Shown: one piece after another, positions 1 to 8,038 of the stretch
How the letters are laid out: each line of letters opens with the position of its first letter
Numbering within the stretch: the stretch's first letter is position 1
Source: Hyphomonas sp.
Lineage (GTDB): Bacteria > Pseudomonadota > Alphaproteobacteria > Caulobacterales > Hyphomonadaceae
Length of the DNA: 64,000 nt
Direction of reading: 5' to 3'
Assembly (NCBI GenBank): GCA_002700305.1
Contig: PACZ01000024.1
Span: 395,617-459,616 of the forward strand
The notes under the pieces: generated by a model
Seen by the model: the letters and a program-made list of their open reading frames with translations, nothing else
Database searches by the model: none
What the model was told of the DNA's origin: nothing
Program-made: the position numbers and the translations under genes

Positions 1-1458
1 ATTGCCGGAGACTTCCATGCCGATGACATCGCCTGGCTGATAAACCGCCGCCTGGGTTCCGGACAGTAGCGGCTCAAGACTTCGCCCGGTCATCCTCTCA
101 CCCGTGTCGTCTATCCCGGCATATTTCAGGAGTGTCGGGGCAATATCGGTGACCACTGTCCGCGCATCAAACGTCTGACCCTCAGGGACGCCGGGCCCGG
201 TCATGATCAGGGGCACACGCAGTCCGCCTTCCGACCCGAGAAACTTGAACATGTTGTTCGGAGACGCCGCCGCGATCGCCCACTCAGGACCGATAAAGCC
301 CCAACTGCCTTGCTCGCCAATACCCTCCCTGCCGATATGGTAGCCATGCAGCTTCATCCAGATTGACAGGCGAATATCGGTATCGCCGCGCGATGGCTCC
401 GGCCCGTTGTCAGAGGTGACGACAAAAATGGTATTATCGTATCTTCCCGTTTCCTCGAGATGTTCCACGAACCGGCCAATCTCGATGTCCATGGCTTCCA
501 TCATGGCTGCATTCACCTGCATGCGCGCGGCATAAAGATCCTGATCTTCAGGGGAAAGATCATCCCAGGCACGCATCTCATCCGGCATGGGCGCCAAAGG
601 AGCGCTATCCGGAATGAGTCCGATTTCCTTCGCCTTTTGCCATCGCGCCTCTCTCAACGCGTTCCAGCCCGCGTCGTAGACACCGTCATACCCGGTCGTC
701 AGTTCGGGCGGCGCCTGCACGGGAATATGGATTGCCTGGAAGGGAAGATACGCAAAGAAGGGCGCGTCCTGATTGCCTTCGTCCAGGTATTCGATCATGT
801 GATCGACAATCATCGTCGAAGAATAGAAGGAATCCGGCAACTCGGCGGGCTGCCCGTCTTCGTACCAGGGCGCCTTTTGGTAATAGGGCATGTAGGGCTT
901 GTCTGACCAGTTGTCGGCGCCTGAAGCATCCAATGCCAGCGACCTGTCGAAGCCATGGGCGTTCGGCAGGTCTCCCGCACCGCTACCGAGATGCCACTTG
1001 CCTGACATCAAGGTACGATAACCGGCAGCCTTCAGCCGGTCTGCCAGTGTCAGAACTCCCGGCTCCAGATGCATGGTATAGCCCGGCTGGCCGACATGTT
1101 CCTTGGGCAGGACTTCAGGAATGGTGGCGATGCCTGTCATATGATTGTCCATGCCAGTCAGGAGCATGGCACGGGACGGTGAGCAAAGCGGCGAAGAGTA
1201 ATGACGGCGGAATATTGCGCCGCGTGCGGCGAGGGCATCGATGTTGGGGGTCCGCGCCTCCCCGCCATACGCCCCAAAATCCATCAGCGCGGCATCATCG
1301 ACGAGGATCAGGACGAAATTCGGCCGCGAGTCCTCAGCTTGAGGGGTTTCAGCTGCAGCCACTGCCGCAAGCCCGAAGCTTGCCGCCAGCAAGGCAATCC
1401 CCCCACCCAGCCGCATTCGCATTTTATGGACAAAACCGTCCCACGCCCATTTCGACAT
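1..1458 (-). CDS. Exported arylsulfatase (partial, C-terminus beyond window)
   Basis: Formylglycine-dependent sulfatase that would hydrolyse sulfate esters in the periplasm. The reading frame is open from an ATG at 1458 to the window edge (486 codons), so the C-terminus is missing. A start-proximal GAGG supports this ATG. After a basic stretch there is a hydrophobic signal segment (about residues 13-36, ending AAVAAAE). The metal-binding opening NFVLILVDD and the active-site sequence LCSPSRAMLLTG (CxPxR, where the Cys becomes formylglycine) are clear, followed by SGKWHLG and VTSDNGPE, all typical of the family. No formylglycine-generating enzyme with intact active-site cysteines is seen in the window, so maturation must rely on one encoded elsewhere. 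Substrate unknown; marine sulfated polysaccharides are a reasonable guess only. Confidence 0.9.
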   Translation of the reverse strand, partial: MSKWAWDGFVHKMRMRLGGGIALLAASFGLAAVAAAETPQAEDSRPNFVLILVDDAALMDFGAYGGEARTPNIDALAARGAIFRRHYSSPLCSPSRAMLLTGMDNHMTGIATIPEVLPKEHVGQPGYTMHLEPGVLTLADRLKAAGYRTLMSGKWHLGSGAGDLPNAHGFDRSLALDASGADNWSDKPYMPYYQKAPWYEDGQPAELPDSFYSSTMIVDHMIEYLDEGNQDAPFFAYLPFQAIHIPVQAPPELTTGYDGVYDAGWNALREARWQKAKEIGLIPDSAPLAPMPDEMRAWDDLSPEDQDLYAARMQVNAAMMEAMDIEIGRFVEHLEETGRYDNTIFVVTSDNGPEPSRGDTDIRLSIWMKLHGYHIGREGIGEQGSWGFIGPEWAIAAASPNNMFKFLGSEGGLRVPLIMTGPGVPEGQTFDARTVVTDIAPTLLKYAGIDDTGERMTGRSLEPLLSGTQAAVYQPGDVIGMEVSGN

Positions 1459-1481
1459 GACTACCTCAATCCCGGATGTAT

Positions 1482-1498
1482 TGACACTTGAAATGTCA
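1482..1498. promoter_or_regulatory. Palindrome upstream of the sulfatase gene
   Basis: TGACA-N7-TGTCA (TGACACTTGAAATGTCA), a perfect 5-base inverted repeat with a symmetric look, lying 24 bases upstream of the sulfatase start codon. It sits where a repressor operator would be expected. No matching regulator can be named. Confidence 0.35.
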
Positions 1499-1610
1499 CC
1501 TTATTCCGGTTTTGTCAAAGAGGCATCTGCCGACGATCCTGATCGTCAGGCACAGGCGCACGCACTCTTGCCAGAGCGCAGACCATAAAGATGTTTGCAG
1601 GAATCTGAAC

Positions 1611-2402
1611 CTAAACCCGGACGCCAGAATGGGGCCGCCCGAGGCTCACGCCAGGTTCTGGCTGTTTCGGCCCATGCCGGTGATAACGTGCGCCTTTGAC
1701 GAACAATTTCAGCGCTTCCCAGTGGATCCCGGCAATCACGCCGATCGTCATCATCGGAAAACGTGCCAACACGCCCAGCGTCGTTCGGTTTGTTACCGGC
1801 CGTGCCTCCCCTACCAAGGAGGCGCGCATACGCTCGGTGCCATCCGCCCGATAGGAAATCGCCAGCTTGAGAGTCTCTGCAGGGGGCTGGAGGACAAATT
1901 TGTAGTGCCCGCGTTTGTCAAAAAACGGGGAGACATAGAACGCCTTGTCGCAATCATGCTGGCAAACGCCCTGTTCTTCATCAGCCGCACACAGATAAAA
2001 GTGGCGTTCCCCGAACGTATTCCCAACCTCATACAGCACGTGATGAAGTTCGCCTGTGTGGTTGCGAATGAAGTAGACAGAAATGGGATTGAACACATAA
2101 CCGAACATGCGCGGCAGCGTCAGCAGCTCGACCTTGTCTGCTGGCTCCTGAACACCCTGCCCTTTGACAAATGCCCGAACCCATCCAGCCAGATCACGCG
2201 ACTGGCCGTCGCCATGGTCCAGCGGGTTGACGCTCATAAGCCCGCCTTTTCCAATCTTCAGAAACCGGGTGAGCCCGCGCGCCTCATCCAACCGGTCAAG
2301 GTCGAGCAACACATAGGCAATCCGGTAGCGTAAAAAGTGAGACACATCACCGAAGCGACGATGGCTCACCTTGCCGACGTAATATTGCGCCGGTGCACTC
2401 AT
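1611..2402 (-). CDS. DUF1365 family protein
   Basis: 263-residue cytoplasmic protein of the DUF1365 family, recognised from the start (YYVGKVSHRRF), FGYVFNPISVYF and the following HHVLYEVGNTFGERHFYLC. The biochemical role is not firmly known; relatives are normally found beside a flavin amine-oxidase-like protein and often a cyclopropane-fatty-acid synthase, pointing to fatty-acyl modification. Its ATG overlaps the stop of the upstream flavoprotein gene by 4 bases (ATGA at 2399-2402), so the two are translationally coupled. No cyclopropane synthase follows here; the next gene is the sulfatase after about 150 bases. Confidence 0.88.
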   Translation of the reverse strand: MSAPAQYYVGKVSHRRFGDVSHFLRYRIAYVLLDLDRLDEARGLTRFLKIGKGGLMSVNPLDHGDGQSRDLAGWVRAFVKGQGVQEPADKVELLTLPRMFGYVFNPISVYFIRNHTGELHHVLYEVGNTFGERHFYLCAADEEQGVCQHDCDKAFYVSPFFDKRGHYKFVLQPPAETLKLAISYRADGTERMRASLVGEARPVTNRTTLGVLARFPMMTIGVIAGIHWEALKLFVKGARYHRHGPKQPEPGVSLGRPHSGVRV

Positions 2403-3769
2403 GCGGAAACCTTTCCGGCCTCCGGCCGCGCCAGACGCTCCTTCGAATAATCAAACGCCCAAGGACGCTTCCAGTCGCTCAGCAATTCGGCAACAGCAAG
2501 GCCGGACTGTATTCCATCCTCGTGGAACCCATAGCCCTGCCATGCCCCACAGAACCAGGTGTTCCGGTGGCCTTGGATCGACCAGATCTCCCGCTGAGCC
2601 TGCATGGCGCGTCCATCAAAGACCGGATGATTGTAGACAAACTCCTGTTCCACCTTGTCCGGCGTGGGCTCCTGTTCGGGATTGAGGGTTACAAAGTAAT
2701 TTGTCGTGGTCTCAAGTCTCTGAAGTGCATTCATCCAGTAAGTCACGGAAAGCTGCAGCGAGTCAGCCTGTCTGGCCCGGTAATTCCAGGCGGCCCAGGC
2801 TGCCTTGCGGATTGGCATCAGGGTTTCGTCACGGTGAAGGATGACACGGTTCGGCTGAGTGCGGAAACCGGAGAGAATCCGGGTTTCCGGTTCAGCCGCA
2901 TCAGCAAGCAGAGCCAGCGCTTCTGGTGCATGGCAGGCGAAGACGACCTCATCAAAATCCTCGAATGTGCCGTCGGAAAAACGAAGGCGAACGCCTTGCG
3001 CCGTCCGGTGCACGGATTCGATTCCGGCATTGCAGCGGATCCGGTCAGAAAACCCCTGCGTCATGGGGGCGAGGTAAGACGCGCTTCCACCATCGACGGA
3101 CTGCCACGGAAATTGAGGGCGAACTCTGACCAGCCCATGGTTCACGAAGAACCGTGCAAGACTGGCCGCCGGGAAATCCATGATCATGGAGACCGGGCAA
3201 GACCAGATCGCGGCAGCCATTGGCAGGAGGTGGTAGTCGACAAATGCCCGACCATATTTCTCTTCGGCAATATAGTCGCCAATAGACCGGCCGCGCTGGC
3301 ACTGCGCCAGATCATGAGAGGCAGCATGGAACCGCAGAATGTCCTTCAGCATCAGAAAGAAGCGCGGACTCGCCATGTTCCGCCGCCAGGCGAACAGGCC
3401 ATCCATACCATGACTGGCGTATTCCATGCGCTCGTCCGGCATCGAGACGGAAAAGTTCATGCGGGTCGGGTTTGACGCCACACCAAGGCGGTCAAACAAC
3501 GCCGTCAGATTTGGATAGTTCGGCTCATTGAAGACGATAAAGCCGGTATCCACCGGGACAGGCCCCTCGGGCGCTTCGACTGTTACTGTCGCGGTATGCC
3601 CGCCAATCCGCCCGGCCTTCTCGAAAACGGTGATGTCGCAGGTATTCTGCAACGCCCAGGCGGCCGACAGGCCCGAAATTCCCGTACCTATAATGGCCAC
3701 CCGCGAGCGGCGCCCTTCAGAAACGGCTCCTGAGCGACGGTTAATCGGCGCGGCGACATCAAATGGCAT
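2399..3769 (-). CDS. FAD-dependent amine-oxidase-like oxidoreductase
   Basis: 456-residue NAD(P)-binding Rossmann flavoprotein. The FAD dinucleotide motif is VAIIGTGISGLSAAWAL near residue 24, followed by an acidic strand end (VFEKAGRIGGHT) and a GFIVFN segment typical of the amine-oxidase-like proteins that partner DUF1365. A start-proximal CGGAGAA supports the ATG at 3769. The gene is divergent from the ECF sigma/anti-sigma pair and coupled to DUF1365. In Rhodobacter a similar flavoprotein/DUF1365 set belongs to the RpoE-ChrR singlet-oxygen regulon and is linked to modified membrane fatty acids; that role here is inferred from context. A general phytoene-desaturase/amine-oxidase assignment would fit the fold equally well. 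Confidence 0.85.
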   Translation of the reverse strand: MPFDVAAPINRRSGAVSEGRRSRVAIIGTGISGLSAAWALQNTCDITVFEKAGRIGGHTATVTVEAPEGPVPVDTGFIVFNEPNYPNLTALFDRLGVASNPTRMNFSVSMPDERMEYASHGMDGLFAWRRNMASPRFFLMLKDILRFHAASHDLAQCQRGRSIGDYIAEEKYGRAFVDYHLLPMAAAIWSCPVSMIMDFPAASLARFFVNHGLVRVRPQFPWQSVDGGSASYLAPMTQGFSDRIRCNAGIESVHRTAQGVRLRFSDGTFEDFDEVVFACHAPEALALLADAAEPETRILSGFRTQPNRVILHRDETLMPIRKAAWAAWNYRARQADSLQLSVTYWMNALQRLETTTNYFVTLNPEQEPTPDKVEQEFVYNHPVFDGRAMQAQREIWSIQGHRNTWFCGAWQGYGFHEDGIQSGLAVAELLSDWKRPWAFDYSKERLARPEAGKVSA

Positions 3770-3824
3770 GGGCGTTCTCCGAACTGTTCAATGACATACG
3801 CAGCAGCCCGTCTGCCGGATTGAA

Positions 3825-3854
3825 TGATCCAGTCCGGCGATATTTGCGTAAAAG
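3825..3854 (+). promoter_or_regulatory. Candidate ECF (RpoE/ChrR-type) promoter
   Basis: TGATCC at 3825-3830, an 18-base spacer, then TAAAAG at 3849-3854, immediately upstream of the sigma-factor gene. This resembles the RpoE-dependent promoters of the ChrR class (TGATC -35, TAAGA-like -10), which would mean autoregulation. The transcript start would fall very close to the ribosome-binding site, giving an unusually short leader. Confidence 0.45.
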
Positions 3855-3871
3855 GTCCAAAGGAGGCGATA

Positions 3872-4519
3872 ATGCAGTCCGTGACGTCCGCACAGACAGG
3901 AGCCATTGGTGGCAACAAATCGAAAAGCCCGGCTAAAGTGAGCGCCCTGCCCGGCCGCTCCTCGCTGGATGGCGAACTGATGTCACGGGTTGTGACATCA
4001 GCTGACCGCGACGCGTTCAACGCGCTTGCGGTGCACTATGCGCCTCGTCTGAAGGCCTGGTTGATGCATCGCGGCGAAGGCGACTCGACGAGTGAAGATA
4101 TTGTCCAGGATGTCCTCACCGCTGTCTGGCAAAAAGCAGAGAGTTTCGACAGCACCAAAGCCAGCTTTTCCACCTGGGTCTATCGCATGACCCGCAACCG
4201 TTGGATCGATCACAAGCGCAAACATGACCGGCTGCAGCCAACAGCGCCAAGCGACATGATCAACCTCGTCGATGAACCAGACGACTCCCTTCACGCTGGT
4301 CTGGAAGAGGCAGAAGCCGCTCAAGCCGTCAGAGATGCACTTGCGACACTCCCACCCGAACAGAAACAGATGCTCTATCTCGCCTTCTTCGAAGGCCTGT
4401 CGCACAGCGCAATCGCTGAACGGACCGGGATCGCTATCGGCACCGTGAAAAGCCGGATTCGCGCCCCGTTGAAGAAACTCAGAACCACACTTGAAGCCCA
4501 TCGAAAGGATGTCCCATGA
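3872..4519 (+). CDS. rpoE: ECF sigma factor, RpoE/ChrR-controlled type
   Basis: 215-residue extracytoplasmic-function sigma factor. I chose the ATG at 3872 because AAGGAGG lies at 3859-3865; a longer in-frame version from 3824 lacks such a site. Region 2 runs through DAFNALAVHYAPRLKAWL, EDIVQDVLTAVW and FSTWVYRMTRNRWIDHKRK; region 4 is TLPPEQKQMLYLAFFEGLSHSAIAERTGIAIGTVKSRI, the usual helix-turn-helix. The next gene, a ChrR-like anti-sigma factor, overlaps its stop by 4 bases. By analogy with Rhodobacter it should respond to singlet oxygen or related oxidative damage and drive the divergent flavoprotein/DUF1365 genes; the stimulus is inferred. Confidence 0.9.
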   Translation: MQSVTSAQTGAIGGNKSKSPAKVSALPGRSSLDGELMSRVVTSADRDAFNALAVHYAPRLKAWLMHRGEGDSTSEDIVQDVLTAVWQKAESFDSTKASFSTWVYRMTRNRWIDHKRKHDRLQPTAPSDMINLVDEPDDSLHAGLEEAEAAQAVRDALATLPPEQKQMLYLAFFEGLSHSAIAERTGIAIGTVKSRIRAPLKKLRTTLEAHRKDVP

Positions 4520-5190
4520 GTACGGCACATTCCCTGCCGATCACAGTTGGCGACGACTGGCTGGCCATGCAATCGGCGGGGTCCCTCTCGCCTTTCAAGC
4601 AATTGCTGCTGACCTGTCAGGCGGACATGGAGCCACGTCTGCGCCCCATCTTCGCCTCGGACGATCATGTTGCCGGCGCTCTGCTTGAGAGCGCGAAACC
4701 CGCAGCGCTGTCAGACGATTTCCTGGCTCGCCTCGACGCCCGCCTGACCGAAGGTGAACAGGCGCAGGCACAGGTATCCGAAGCGGCGGAAACCTCCATC
4801 GCGCCGGACTGGATGCCCGCCCCATTGGCGGACTATATGCGCCGCAATGGCCGCAGGCTCAGATGGCGTAATGCCGGTGTCGGCGTGCAGCAGGCGCGTC
4901 TCGGCCGCAGCCGGCGCGGTGAACGGCTTTATTTGCTCCGCGCAAAGCCAGGGCTTCCCGTTCCGCGTCACTCCCATAGCGGACAGGAATGGACGCTGGT
5001 TCTCTCCGGCGGCTACAAGTCCGGTACACAGCAATATGTTGCCGGCGACCTGCACCAGGAAGACGAGTCCTGCATGCATGACCTGCGGATCGATGATGAC
5101 GGTCCCTGCATCTCGCTGGTCGTGGATGAAGGCAAGCTCAGGTTCGCCAATCCCCTGCTTCGCCTGTTCCAGCCCGTTGTCGGAATTTAA
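4516..5190 (+). CDS. chrR: ChrR-like cupin anti-sigma factor with degenerate zinc site
   Basis: 224-residue anti-sigma factor coupled (ATGA overlap) to the sigma gene. The C-terminal cupin domain keeps all four expected metal ligands in ChrR spacing: H152, H154, E158 and H188 (RHSHSGQEW ... SCMHDL). The N-terminal anti-sigma domain aligns with ChrR (AGSLSPFKQLLLTCQADMEP versus the canonical AGTLSEAF...), but the zinc ligands H31, C35 and C38 of Rhodobacter ChrR correspond here to C34, M38 and R41, and the first His is not in register. So the protein should still bind the sigma factor, but probably without the classical zinc. GGTCGG/CCGACC inverted repeats follow the stop. Confidence 0.85.
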   Translation: MSTAHSLPITVGDDWLAMQSAGSLSPFKQLLLTCQADMEPRLRPIFASDDHVAGALLESAKPAALSDDFLARLDARLTEGEQAQAQVSEAAETSIAPDWMPAPLADYMRRNGRRLRWRNAGVGVQQARLGRSRRGERLYLLRAKPGLPVPRHSHSGQEWTLVLSGGYKSGTQQYVAGDLHQEDESCMHDLRIDDDGPCISLVVDEGKLRFANPLLRLFQPVVGI

Positions 5191-5192
5191 CC

Positions 5193-5210
5193 GGTCGGCG
5201 CTTACCGACC
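5193..5210. terminator. Short hairpin between chrR and the convergent dipeptidase gene
   Basis: GGTCGG at 5193-5198 and CCGACC at 5205-5210 with a 6-base loop, in the 31-base gap between two convergent genes. There is no T-run, so it is a weak terminator candidate. Confidence 0.35.
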
Positions 5211-5221
5211 AGAAGGTTCCG

Positions 5222-6376
5222 TCAGGAAACGCTCAGGTTCGCTGACCAGACACGCATGAAATTGCCACCAAGAAAAGCTGCCAGCTCCTGCTCGCTCATG
5301 CCTTTGCGGCGCAACAGGGCGACGAGATCTGGCAGCCGGCGGTAATCATCGAAAACCGGCTTGTAGTTGGCATCCATATCCGTGCCGAGACAGACATGCT
5401 CTATCCCGACCATGTCGATCAGCTGGAAAATCCTGTCCGCGAAACCGGCAAGATCACTCACTTCGATACCCGCCGGCCAGGCGCCAATGATCCCGCCAGC
5501 GTCCGCCGCCGCCCTGGCCAGCTCCAGTGATATGAACCGCGGATGATAAGAATGCGCCGAACTGATGTGCGTATGCGTAAACATGACCGGCCGGGTACTG
5601 AGCTCCAGCGCCCTGAACGCACCGGCTTCCGCCATGTGGGACAAGTCGATGACCATGCCTAGGCGGTTCATCTCGCGCACGATCGCATCCCCGTCCGGTG
5701 TCAGGCTGCCATGAACCGGCGAATTGGTCATGGCATCGGCCAGATCGTTTGTCCGATAGTGAACAAGGGTCACAGACCGCACGCCATCCTCATGGGCTTC
5801 CCGTACCCGCTCCACAGACCCTTCGAGGAAGTCGCCGCCTTCCACCGTCCAGATCGCGCCCGGCCGCTGCGCCGGGCGTAGGTCTGACAGCTGATCCGGG
5901 GCAAGTATTTCGGTCACCAAACCATCTTTGGCCAGGCGCTTTAGATTCCCGATCTGTACCTTGTAGCTTTCCCAGGCTTCGCCCTCATTGAAGGGCCGCT
6001 GCGCTTCGAGGCCTTTCCCTTTTGCCAGATTGAGCACATTGAAATCAGACACCGCCGCAAAGCAGGCAGCTGCAAGGTGCCCACGCCGCATGTCACTGAT
6101 CGTGCGCCGCTCAAAGCCGGACTGCGCCTTGTAGACCTTCAAGAGCGGCGCGAGCCCCGACGCATCGCGGGCAAAGGTTCGGCCGGGATGGGCATGACTG
6201 TCGATGGCTGGGTACTTGTCCAGCAAGGCAATCGCCGCGGCGCGCTCTTCGTCCGAGACTTCGAAGCCCAGAGGCGCCGCCGCTGGCCGCTTGCGCAGCC
6301 AGTAGGCTCCATAGGCCACTCCTGCTCCGGCGACGAGGCCACCGCCGATCAAGGCGCGTCGTGTCAGTTTTCCCAT
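5222..6376 (-). CDS. Membrane dipeptidase (peptidase family M19), exported
   Basis: 384-residue renal-dipeptidase-type metallohydrolase, expected to cleave dipeptides (members often accept a D-residue at the C-terminal position). The N-terminus TRRALIGGGLVAGAGVAYGAYW is a twin-arginine-like leader or anchor. Zinc-site motifs follow in family order: DSHAHPG, WTVEGGDFL, IDLSHMAEAG, MFTHTHISSAHSYHPR and CLGTDMDA, ending GNFMRVW. A GGGAGGGAC site precedes the ATG. It is the last gene of a TetR - isochorismatase - dipeptidase operon with gaps of 21 and 27 bases, divergent from a TonB receptor, which suggests uptake and breakdown of a peptide-like compound. Confidence 0.9.
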   Translation of the reverse strand: MGKLTRRALIGGGLVAGAGVAYGAYWLRKRPAAAPLGFEVSDEERAAAIALLDKYPAIDSHAHPGRTFARDASGLAPLLKVYKAQSGFERRTISDMRRGHLAAACFAAVSDFNVLNLAKGKGLEAQRPFNEGEAWESYKVQIGNLKRLAKDGLVTEILAPDQLSDLRPAQRPGAIWTVEGGDFLEGSVERVREAHEDGVRSVTLVHYRTNDLADAMTNSPVHGSLTPDGDAIVREMNRLGMVIDLSHMAEAGAFRALELSTRPVMFTHTHISSAHSYHPRFISLELARAAADAGGIIGAWPAGIEVSDLAGFADRIFQLIDMVGIEHVCLGTDMDANYKPVFDDYRRLPDLVALLRRKGMSEQELAAFLGGNFMRVWSANLSVS

Positions 6377-6403
6377 TCTACTGTCCCTCCCTAGGGCTAC
6401 GCT

Positions 6404-7138
6404 TCACGCCGTTGCGCTCAACGACGCGAACTCCTTGATCGCCTCATCTGCTGTGAGGGCGAACCCATAGGACGCGAGCTTTCCGATTGTCGCATGATAA
6501 GATTCCATCAGGTAGGTCGTGGTCGCATCACTCACCACCCGCGTGACGTATCCATAATCGAGGGCGACACGGATCGTGGTCTCCACGCATTCGTCTGTCA
6601 GGAAGCCCACCACGATCAGGTGTTCGATTCCCATATTCCGCAGCGTGGAATCGAGACCGGTGCCGGTGAAGGCGCCGCTGGCGGTTTTGGTGATGACGAT
6701 TTCGCCATTTATCGGTTTGGTCGGTTCGAGGAATTGTGCACCCGCACTTCCCGGCGGAAAATTCCAGCCGAGACGGCTGTGCAGCTGGCCGGTGTCGCGC
6801 CCGGTGTCTGACATGGACTGAATTTTCACGTGGATCGGCGGGATCCCCGCAGCCCTTGCTGCGTCCAGCACACGCGCAGCCTGGACTACTGCAGCATTAA
6901 ACCGGACTTCGTAGTCACTGAGCGCGGCCCGGACAGCGTCTTCCGGCAACCCGGCCTCAACAGCATTTTTCAAATGATAGGAAGGCTCCGCCAGATGCTG
7001 GATGTCGATCAGTAGAAGCGCGGTGTTGTCCTGCGCCATCTTCGGCGGCGCCTTGGGTGCCTTGGAGGACGCGCTCAGGATCTCGGTCAAGCCGACCTCG
7101 CGGCTGGCAGTTTCCACAGGCTGACTGGCTGTCATCAT
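6404..7138 (-). CDS. Isochorismatase-family cysteine hydrolase (cytoplasmic)
   Basis: 244-residue hydrolase of the isochorismatase/nicotinamidase superfamily, which cleaves amide or vinyl-ether bonds with a Cys-Lys-Asp triad. The triad is visible: Asp in ALLLIDIQHL, Lys in IVITKTASGAF and Cys in VVGFLTDECVETTIRVAL. About 35 residues precede the domain and carry no signal peptide. Two consecutive Met codons are possible starts. It is the middle gene of the TetR - hydrolase - M19 dipeptidase operon. The substrate cannot be read from the sequence; an amide released from an imported compound would suit the context. Confidence 0.88.
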   Translation of the reverse strand: MMTASQPVETASREVGLTEILSASSKAPKAPPKMAQDNTALLLIDIQHLAEPSYHLKNAVEAGLPEDAVRAALSDYEVRFNAAVVQAARVLDAARAAGIPPIHVKIQSMSDTGRDTGQLHSRLGWNFPPGSAGAQFLEPTKPINGEIVITKTASGAFTGTGLDSTLRNMGIEHLIVVGFLTDECVETTIRVALDYGYVTRVVSDATTTYLMESYHATIGKLASYGFALTADEAIKEFASLSATA

Positions 7139-7159
7139 ACTTTCCTTTTCAATGGGGTT

Positions 7160-7894
7160 TTAGCGCTCGGCCTTGAACGGATCCTGGCTGGCCTCGCGCA
7201 CGTGACGCTTACCCTTCGCGCTCAACAGGCCGCCAAGGTTCACCTCGAAAACCCGTGCAACGAGTTCTTCATCATCGAGTGCCTCTGGCGCTATATATTG
7301 CAGCTGTTCGGCCGAATAGATGTGCGCAAGGCCCAAAGCCGTCGTCTGCAAAGAGGTCTTCACCACCGCCATGTCCACTTCAAGAAACAGGCCCGCTTCC
7401 ATGCATTCGCGCGTCAGCGCGGTTGTGAGATCCAGCGCCTTCTTGCGCAGCGACTGATACTCCGGCGAGGCAAGCATTTCCTCCGTCTCCAAACTCTTCA
7501 TGAGACGGAAATAGCCGGGATGGGTCCGGCCGAATAGGACGTAGGCGTGCCCGATCGCGATAAGACGGGCGAGTGGCGACGGCTTTGACAAGCTGATCGC
7601 CCTATTACGGTAGTCTTCCTGAATGGCGTAGCCGGCGATGGCTGTTTCAACCAGCAGGCTCTGCTTGCTTTCGAAGTGACGGTAAATCGCAGGCGTCGAA
7701 GTGCCGACCAGTTTGGCGACATCCTTCAACTGGAAATCAAGTGAAGACTTCTGAGCGATCAACTTGGCGACGGATTCGATGATCGCATTGCGAAGATCGC
7801 CGTGGTGGTAACCGGCTTTCTTCACAATGCCACGTTTCGCGGCGGCTCTGACATTTGCCATGTCTTTTATGTCACTCGATGATTCAAAAGCCAT
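7160..7894 (-). CDS. TetR-family transcriptional regulator
   Basis: 244-residue repressor-type protein. The N-terminal domain has the TetR helix-turn-helix (FQLKDVAKLVGTSTPAIYRHFESKQSLL, about residues 54-80) preceded by GYHHGDLRNAIIESVAKLIAQ. The C-terminal ligand domain resembles the TetR C-terminal family that begins ...YVLFGRTHPGYFRLMKS. It is first in the operon with the isochorismatase-like hydrolase and M19 dipeptidase and is divergent from the TonB receptor at 8039, so it probably controls both directions in response to the imported compound. Neither the start at 7894 nor the internal Met at 7861 has a strong ribosome-binding site; the longer form is given. Confidence 0.88.
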   Translation of the reverse strand: MAFESSSDIKDMANVRAAAKRGIVKKAGYHHGDLRNAIIESVAKLIAQKSSLDFQLKDVAKLVGTSTPAIYRHFESKQSLLVETAIAGYAIQEDYRNRAISLSKPSPLARLIAIGHAYVLFGRTHPGYFRLMKSLETEEMLASPEYQSLRKKALDLTTALTRECMEAGLFLEVDMAVVKTSLQTTALGLAHIYSAEQLQYIAPEALDDEELVARVFEVNLGGLLSAKGKRHVREASQDPFKAER

Positions 7895-7912
7895 TCTGCA
7901 CCAGAACGGTGC

Positions 7913-7953
7913 GTTGACACAGCAATGTTAACTTAATTAACTTGGCGGTCAAC
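7913..7953. promoter_or_regulatory. Nested palindromes between tetR and the TonB receptor (operator candidate)
   Basis: GTTGAC at 7913-7918 is inverted as GTCAAC at 7948-7953. Inside them GTTAA-CTTAA-TTAAC (7927-7941) forms a second inverted repeat. The block lies 19-59 bases upstream of the tetR start, in the 144-base divergent promoter region, where a TetR operator is expected. Confidence 0.4.
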
Positions 7954-8038
7954 ATCTGGGTAAGTTGCGCCTTTGCATGACGTTTCCTCCCGCTGGGGCA
8001 CTTCCGGATTTCAGATAGTCAAATAAGGGAAGAAAAGA

